From positions 1-64,000 of the forward strand of contig JBNPWE010000005.1 in the NCBI GenBank assembly GCA_050433985.1: a stretch of 64,000 bases of DNA, given 5' to 3'. Below the pieces are notes generated by a model that did not search any database, had not been told where the DNA came from, and saw nothing but the letters and a program-made list of their open reading frames with translations. The stretch comes from JACIYW01 sp014359745 (GTDB lineage: Bacteria; Pseudomonadota; Alphaproteobacteria; Rhodobacterales; Rhodobacteraceae). Both the position numbers and the translations under genes were made by a program. Positions 59,680 through 64,000 of this stretch are shown one piece after another; position 1 is the stretch's first letter, and the number at the start of each line of letters is the position of its first letter.

Positions 59680-60208
59680 GTTTGTCTCCCACTATGCCCC
59701 TGAGGCAGGATTATCGAGGCAGGATTGTGATGTGTCTCTATTTTCTGTTGCAATGTCTAAATATCGGAACAATCTTTTGAAGCCAAGTTCCGGCGCGCCC
59801 TGCCCGTACCGGCTTTGTGCGCTTTGTTGCCTTACCTCGTGACGGGTTTTTGAGGGCGTGATACGGGTCTGGGTGTCGGCCTGACGGGATGTGAAGCGGC
59901 TTATCATTTAGAACAAAAAGTCCACATAAGTAAACTTTTTCTTTGTTCGTCCATGTCTGGCGATCGGGGGTTACGGCTGTCGGTTGGGCGTCGGGGGCGG
60001 AATGGTTTCTGTCCGTCAGCGTTCTTGACAAGCCGCCGCCGTGAGAACTATTCATAAATGAGGATGAATCATTCAAATACTGGTACAAATATCTTGGCTT
60101 TGGCAAGACCGGGCCATACTTCAGGTCTTGCGGTTAATCGGAATAATTTGTCTTGATATATGTATTCTGGGGCAGGCGCGCGCCAGAGGACAGCGGAGGA
60201 GGGAAGCC
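59680..60208. other. Long AT-rich divergent promoter region
   Basis: Some 530 bp lie between the IclR gene and the SMP-30-like gene. A 122-codon minus-strand frame (59738-60106) has no recognisable motif or ribosome site, and I do not call it. GAACAAAAAGT (59911-59921) is largely complementary to ACTTTTTCTTTGTTC (59935-59949), an AT-rich imperfect inverted repeat that could be an operator. Base composition is clearly lower in GC than the neighbouring genes. Confidence 0.5.
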
Positions 60209-61297
60209 ATGACGGACTTTATGAAATCAAGTGCCCTGCGCACCGGCGCCGCCGCCGTTCTGGGCATCATGGCGGGGGCCAGTGTCGGCCCCGGCGCCGC
60301 GGTGGCCGCGGATTGCGCCAACGCGGATGGGGCGAGCTTTATCTGCGGGGTGAACAATGTCGAGGATCTTCAGGTTCTGCCTGGCGGCGACTGGATCATC
60401 GGCAGTGATCTGGCCGGACTGGGCAATCAGGGCCATTTCTGGCTGTTCAACCGCAACCATGATGTGCGGCCCATCGACCCGTCCGAGATCGCGATCGGAT
60501 CGGGGGGTGGGGACCGGTCGTGCCCCGGCGTTCCCGACTGGTCGGTGTTCGAGCCTCATGGCCTGGGCATGAAAGAGATCGGCGGCAAGACGGTCTTTGT
60601 CGCTATAAACCATGGCGGGCGCGAGACGTTGGAGTTTTTTGACGTGGACATGGGCGGGGCCGAGCCGACGCTGACCTGGACTGGCTGCACCGTCGCGCCC
60701 GAGGGGCAATGGCCCGACGATATCGCCGTGATGCCCGATGGCAGCCTGTTCGTCACCAGCCTATGGGATCCGGCGGATGAGACGCGGGTCGAGAAGCTGA
60801 TCGACGGCAAGCCGGTTGGTGGCATGCTGAGTTGGTCCGCCGGTGATGGCTGGGCCATGGTGCCGGGATACGACGGGGTGTCGGGCCCCAATGGCATCAT
60901 CGCGAGCGAGAATGGCGAGGATGTCTTTATCGCCGCCTGGTCGGGCAAGAAGATCCTGCATGCCAAGGCGGATGACATGGCGGCGTTCACCGAAGTGGCG
61001 ATGGATTACCCGCCCGACAACCTGAACTGGTCGCAGGATGGCAAGACCATTCTGGTCGGCGGCATCGCGGGCACCATCCTTGAGGCGCTGCAATGTTTGG
61101 GGACGGACAAGGTGAACTGCCCCGAGGTGGGCATGCGTGTGGACCGCTATGACCGCGAGGCGGGCACAGTCGAACCCGTGATCGCGCCCCGGGCCTATGG
61201 CGTTCTGGGCACGGGGACCGGCGCGGTCGAGGTCGGGGATGAGATTTGGGTCGGTGTGTTCCGCGGGGACCGCATCGCGGTGTTTCCGCGCAACTGA
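60209..61297 (+). CDS. Secreted SMP-30/gluconolactonase-like beta-propeller
   Basis: A 362-residue protein with an N-terminal signal peptide (about 1-33, ending GAAVAADC). The mature part has propeller-type repeats: NVEDLQVLPGGDWIIGSDLAG, WPDDIAVMPDGSLFVTSLWD, SGPNGIIASENGEDVFIAAWSG and DNLNWSQDGKTILVGGIAG. These resemble SMP-30/lactonase proteins, including conserved acidic and Asn residues for a metal. GGAGGAGGG precedes ATG 60209. It probably acts in the periplasm on a lactone or related substrate. The acyl-CoA dehydrogenase gene follows. Confidence 0.84.
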   Translation: MTDFMKSSALRTGAAAVLGIMAGASVGPGAAVAADCANADGASFICGVNNVEDLQVLPGGDWIIGSDLAGLGNQGHFWLFNRNHDVRPIDPSEIAIGSGGGDRSCPGVPDWSVFEPHGLGMKEIGGKTVFVAINHGGRETLEFFDVDMGGAEPTLTWTGCTVAPEGQWPDDIAVMPDGSLFVTSLWDPADETRVEKLIDGKPVGGMLSWSAGDGWAMVPGYDGVSGPNGIIASENGEDVFIAAWSGKKILHAKADDMAAFTEVAMDYPPDNLNWSQDGKTILVGGIAGTILEALQCLGTDKVNCPEVGMRVDRYDREAGTVEPVIAPRAYGVLGTGTGAVEVGDEIWVGVFRGDRIAVFPRN

Positions 61298-61383
61298 CCA
61301 GCCAATCATCACATCGGGTCCGGGGGGCGGTTGGCGCCTCCCCGGACCGCAGTCCGGCGGTGGCGCCGAGGGAAGGAAGAGAC

Positions 61384-62550
61384 ATGGATTTCGAGTTCAC
61401 CAGCGAACAGGAGGCGATCCGCGACGCCATCGTTCGGATTTGCGCGGATTTCGATGACGGCTATTGGCTGAAAAAGGACCGCGAGGGTGGGTTCCCGCAG
61501 GATTTCTATGATGCGCTGGCGCGCGAGGGCTGGCTGGGCATCTGCACCGCCGAGGCGCAGGGTGGTGCCGGGCTAGGCATCACCGAGGCGGCAATCATGA
61601 TGCGCACCATTTCGGAATCCGGGGCGGGCATGTCGGGCGCTTCGGCCGTGCATATCAACATCTTCGGGCTGAAGCCCGTCGATGTCTTCGGCACCGAGGA
61701 GCAGAAGAATCGCATGATCCGGCCCATGGCCGAGGGGCGGGAAAAGGCCTGTTTCGCGGTGACCGAGCCGAACACCGGGCTGAACACCACCCAGCTCAAG
61801 CTGCGGGCGGACAAGCGCGGAAGCACATATCATGTAACCGGGCAAAAGGTCTGGATTTCCACCGCACAGGTGGCCGACCGGATCCTGCTGCTGGCGCGGA
61901 CCACGCCGCTTGAGGAAGTAACCAAGCCGACGCAGGGCTTGTCGCTGTTCTATACCAGGTTCGACCGGGAACGGATCCGTGTGCGCGAGATCGAGAAGAT
62001 GGGGCGTAAATGTGTGGATTCCAACGAGTTGTTTTTTGAGGATTTCCAGATCCCCGAGGCGGATCTGATAGGGACCGAGGGCGAGGGGTTCAGGTATATC
62101 CTGCAAGGGATGAACCCCGAACGCATCCTGATCGCGGCCGAGGCGGTGGGGCTTGGTATGTGCGCGTTGAAAAAGGCGACGCAATACGCGCGTGAGCGGA
62201 TCGTGTTCAACCGCCAGATCGGCCAGAACCAGGCGATCCAGCATCCGCTGGCCAAGAACTGGTGCGCACTCGAGGCGGCCTGGCTGATGGTGATGAAGGC
62301 CGCCGCGCTCTATGACGCTGGCAAGCCCTGTGGCGCCGAGGCGAACGCTGCCAAGTACCTGGCCGGCGAGGCCGGGTTTGACGCCTGCCAGCAGGCGATC
62401 ATGACCCATGGCGGGTTCGGTTATGCCAAGGAATATCATGTGGAGCGTTACCTGCGCGAAGTCATGGTGCCCCGGATCGCGCCGATCAGCCCGCAACTGG
62501 TGCTGAGCTATATCGCCGAGCGGGTGCTGGACCTGCCGAAGTCCTACTGA
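61384..62550 (+). CDS. Acyl-CoA dehydrogenase
   Basis: This 388-residue FAD-dependent dehydrogenase shows MDFEFTSEQEAIRDAIVRIC, ACFAVTEPNTGLNTTQLKLRA in the flavin-binding middle domain, RIVFNRQIGQNQAIQHPLA, and HGGFGYAKEYHVERYLREV near the C-terminus carrying the catalytic-base region. GGAAGGAAGAG precedes the ATG. It oxidises an acyl-CoA made by the ligase or transferase nearby; chain type unknown. Confidence 0.95.
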   Translation: MDFEFTSEQEAIRDAIVRICADFDDGYWLKKDREGGFPQDFYDALAREGWLGICTAEAQGGAGLGITEAAIMMRTISESGAGMSGASAVHINIFGLKPVDVFGTEEQKNRMIRPMAEGREKACFAVTEPNTGLNTTQLKLRADKRGSTYHVTGQKVWISTAQVADRILLLARTTPLEEVTKPTQGLSLFYTRFDRERIRVREIEKMGRKCVDSNELFFEDFQIPEADLIGTEGEGFRYILQGMNPERILIAAEAVGLGMCALKKATQYARERIVFNRQIGQNQAIQHPLAKNWCALEAAWLMVMKAAALYDAGKPCGAEANAAKYLAGEAGFDACQQAIMTHGGFGYAKEYHVERYLREVMVPRIAPISPQLVLSYIAERVLDLPKSY

Positions 62551-62619
62551 CCGATGCGAGGGTTGCGGCGGAGAGCTTGTCTTATCGTGCCCTTGGCTTC
62601 TGAGGTATCAAGGAGCCAC

Positions 62620-62646
62620 TGCCCGCCATGCCATTTATGGCGGGCA
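62620..62646 (+). terminator. Hairpin downstream of the acyl-CoA dehydrogenase gene
   Basis: TGCCCGCCAT pairs perfectly with ATGGCGGGCA across GCCATTT, 70 bp after the stop. There is no T-run, so termination is possible but not certain. Confidence 0.5.
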
Positions 62647-62774
62647 ATGGCGGCGGTTGGATCGCTGTGATCTGGGTCGTCACGGGCCGGGGTCAGAGCC
62701 GGATTGTGCCGCGAGTGGGAACCGTGACCCGGCGCCTGACCCATGCCGGGGAATTGACGCCGCCAGGGCGCTGA

Positions 62775-62828
62775 GGCCCTGAAGCGGATTGGGGCCCTGA
62801 AGCGGATTGGGGCCCTGAAGCGGATTGG
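62775..62828 (+). repeat. Three tandem copies of an 18-bp unit
   Basis: GGCCCTGAAGCGGATTGG occurs at 62775, 62793 and 62811 without mismatch. It lies in the 340-bp gap between the acyl-CoA dehydrogenase gene and the converging TRAP gene. The gap holds nothing else recognisable beyond two hairpins. Confidence 0.9.
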
Positions 62829-62833
62829 AGACG

Positions 62834-62863
62834 GAAAATGCCGCCGGAGTGAGCCGGCGGCAT
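62834..62863 (-). terminator. Intrinsic terminator of the TRAP binding-protein gene
   Basis: On the minus strand ATGCCGCCGG pairs with CCGGCGGCAT across CTCACT, followed by TTTTCC. It lies 27 bp past the stop of the TRAP gene. Confidence 0.85.
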
Positions 62864-62890
62864 CGGGATCGGGGTTAGAACGGACCGGGT

Positions 62891-63931
62891 TCAGTTGGGG
62901 CGCAGCGCGATCACCTCTTCCAGCATGATCTTGGCGTCCTCGCCATTCTCCTCGATAAAGGCGTCCCAGACCGGCTGCGCCTTTTCCCGCCAGGCCGGGG
63001 TGTCCTCGTCGCTGATGAATACCACGTTGGCACCGCCTTCCTTCAGGGCCTCGATGCTGGCCGCCGCGTTCTTTTCAACGATATCGAGCGCCCGCTCCGC
63101 CAGTTCCTTGCCCGTGTCCATCATGACCTTTTGCTGGTCCGGGGTCAGTGCGTTGAACTCTGCGAGCGACATGATGATCGGGGTCGTGGCGGGCCAACCG
63201 AAGGGAGCGATGGTCAGGCCCTTTACCGGCAGCTTGTTGTCGTGGGCATAGATCGGAGGAAGGATACCGCCGTCCACGACACCTTGGGTCAGCGCCGGCA
63301 CCAGTTCGGCCCCGGCGATTGCGATCGGGGAATAGCCGTAAACCTCGCCTGCCAATTGACCGATACGGCCCCCGGCGATGCGGATCTTGAGCCCCTTGAG
63401 GTCATCCATGGTCTTGATCGGTTCCGAGCGCGTCAGATAGAACGAACTGGGATAATCCGTCGGGGCGATCGAGATCAGCTTGAATCCGCGCTTTTCCATC
63501 GCCGAGGCGAGGATGCCGCCGCCTTTCTCGCTCTCGAAGAACGCCTTGACGTGGCTCATGTCGTCGAGCTTGACGTTGAACAGGAACGGCAGGTCGAAGA
63601 TACCCCACAGCGGTTCGACGCTGGCCGCGACCGGAGCCACGGAATAGGTCATGCTGACCTGCCCGGACAGGATCGCCGGAAGCTCCTGGTTGATCGGCAT
63701 GATCTGGGCCGAGGGAAAGATCCGGAACGTCACGCCCCCATTGGTTCTTTCTGTCACCTTTTGGGTGAACCATTCCACGTTCCTTTGGTGCTGGGACGCG
63801 GTGGGATAGGCGTGGACAAAACGCAGCTCTGTCGCGCTGGCGTCGCCGACCCCTCCCATGGCCGCGACGCCCGCCGCGACGCAGCCGACGGCGGCGAGGC
63901 GGGTGGCCTTTCTGGTGAATCCTTCAAACAT
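62891..63931 (-). CDS. TRAP transporter solute-binding protein (DctP type)
   Basis: This 346-residue periplasmic binding protein has a signal peptide (about 1-34, ending ASA), ELRFVHAYPTASQHQRNVEWF, LPAILSGQVSMTYSVAP, and KTMDDLKGLKIRIAGG with the conserved Arg that holds the ligand carboxylate. PALTQGVVDGGI and AERALDIVEKNAAASIEAL also fit. It captures an organic acid for a DctQM membrane unit, which would lie beyond the window end on the same strand or elsewhere. Confidence 0.93.
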   Translation of the reverse strand: MFEGFTRKATRLAAVGCVAAGVAAMGGVGDASATELRFVHAYPTASQHQRNVEWFTQKVTERTNGGVTFRIFPSAQIMPINQELPAILSGQVSMTYSVAPVAASVEPLWGIFDLPFLFNVKLDDMSHVKAFFESEKGGGILASAMEKRGFKLISIAPTDYPSSFYLTRSEPIKTMDDLKGLKIRIAGGRIGQLAGEVYGYSPIAIAGAELVPALTQGVVDGGILPPIYAHDNKLPVKGLTIAPFGWPATTPIIMSLAEFNALTPDQQKVMMDTGKELAERALDIVEKNAAASIEALKEGGANVVFISDEDTPAWREKAQPVWDAFIEENGEDAKIMLEEVIALRPN

Positions 63932-63976
63932 GGTCTCTCTCTCCCTTGGTTGATATTCGGGGAACCGGTTGGCCCC

Positions 63977-64000
63977 CTATTCGGCGATGGTCGACAGCCA
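63977..64000 (-). CDS. C-terminal end of an upstream minus-strand gene (partial)
   Basis: The minus strand reads WLSTIAE followed by TAG at 63979-63977, then a 45-bp gap with GGGAGAGAGAG before the TRAP binding-protein start. This is consistent with the last codons of a gene whose body lies beyond the window. Too short to identify. Confidence 0.35.
   Translation of the reverse strand, partial: WLSTIAE

Noticed and set aside
59738..60106. 122-codon minus-strand frame in the IclR/SMP-30 gap
   Set aside because: It has no ribosome site, no known motif and AT-rich non-coding composition.

Overview
The window is high-GC DNA from an alphaproteobacterium, almost certainly a member of the Rhodobacterales (Rhodobacteraceae). 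The calls rest on protein motifs, gene order and nucleotide patterns read by eye; no database search was run. The family call rests on three things. First, a DUF1127 gene is followed by four CcsR-type sRNA units whose hairpin loops carry CCUCCUCCC. Second, the leader upstream of mraZ is structured and sits where the Rhodobacter sRNA UpsM is encoded. Third, the leu, carD/fdxA and moxR neighbourhoods are typical of the order.

Layout. 1-0.75 kb (minus): DUF1127 gene and CcsR array. 0.9-2.0 kb: mrp/apbC. 2.4-10.5 kb: a dcw cell-wall operon, mraZ-rsmH-ftsL-ftsI-murE-murF-mraY, with starts and stops mostly overlapping. It stops after mraY and meets rlmH-rsfS running the other way. 11.7-14.3 kb: a lipoprotein, a DUF2975/HTH pair and a complete ISAs1-type insertion sequence that landed on the stop codon of the HTH gene. 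14.4-22 kb: leuC, leuD and leuB, interrupted by an AAA ATPase/DUF4276 pair (defence-like) between leuC and leuD and by a membrane protein and a phosphatase-fold protein between leuD and leuB. 22-36 kb: Na/Pi cotransporter, tRNA-Pro, oligoendopeptidase F, an ATP-grasp/alpha-E/transglutaminase/Anbu cluster, a hydrolase with an SCP2 protein, a TPR protein, a large SUV3-like helicase, an S4 protein and FdxA. 36-50.5 kb: CarD with a structured leader, a KefB/C antiporter, a lytic transglycosylase, a lone receiver domain, a glutathionyl-hydroquinone reductase, an SDR, DUF1285, and a MoxR/DUF58/BatA-type operon.

From 50.7 kb the character changes. A tRNA-Phe gene is followed by a truncated tyrosine recombinase and then by an accessory catabolic region: aldehyde dehydrogenase, SDR, a CoA-transferase/MaoC hydratase/CitE-like lyase trio, acyl-CoA ligase, IclR regulator, an SMP-30-like periplasmic protein, acyl-CoA dehydrogenase and a TRAP binding protein. 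Two genes there are remnants: a thiolase with a large internal in-frame deletion and a MaoC N-terminal stub. This suggests an acquired and partly decayed pathway. The trio matches the logic of itaconate dissimilation, but the substrate is inferred only.

Dispersed intergenic repeats are notable. There are four copies of an element centred on GTATTT...CCAAGATGAA, mostly between converging genes, and two copies of a 32-bp element around CTCCCGCCGGAG.
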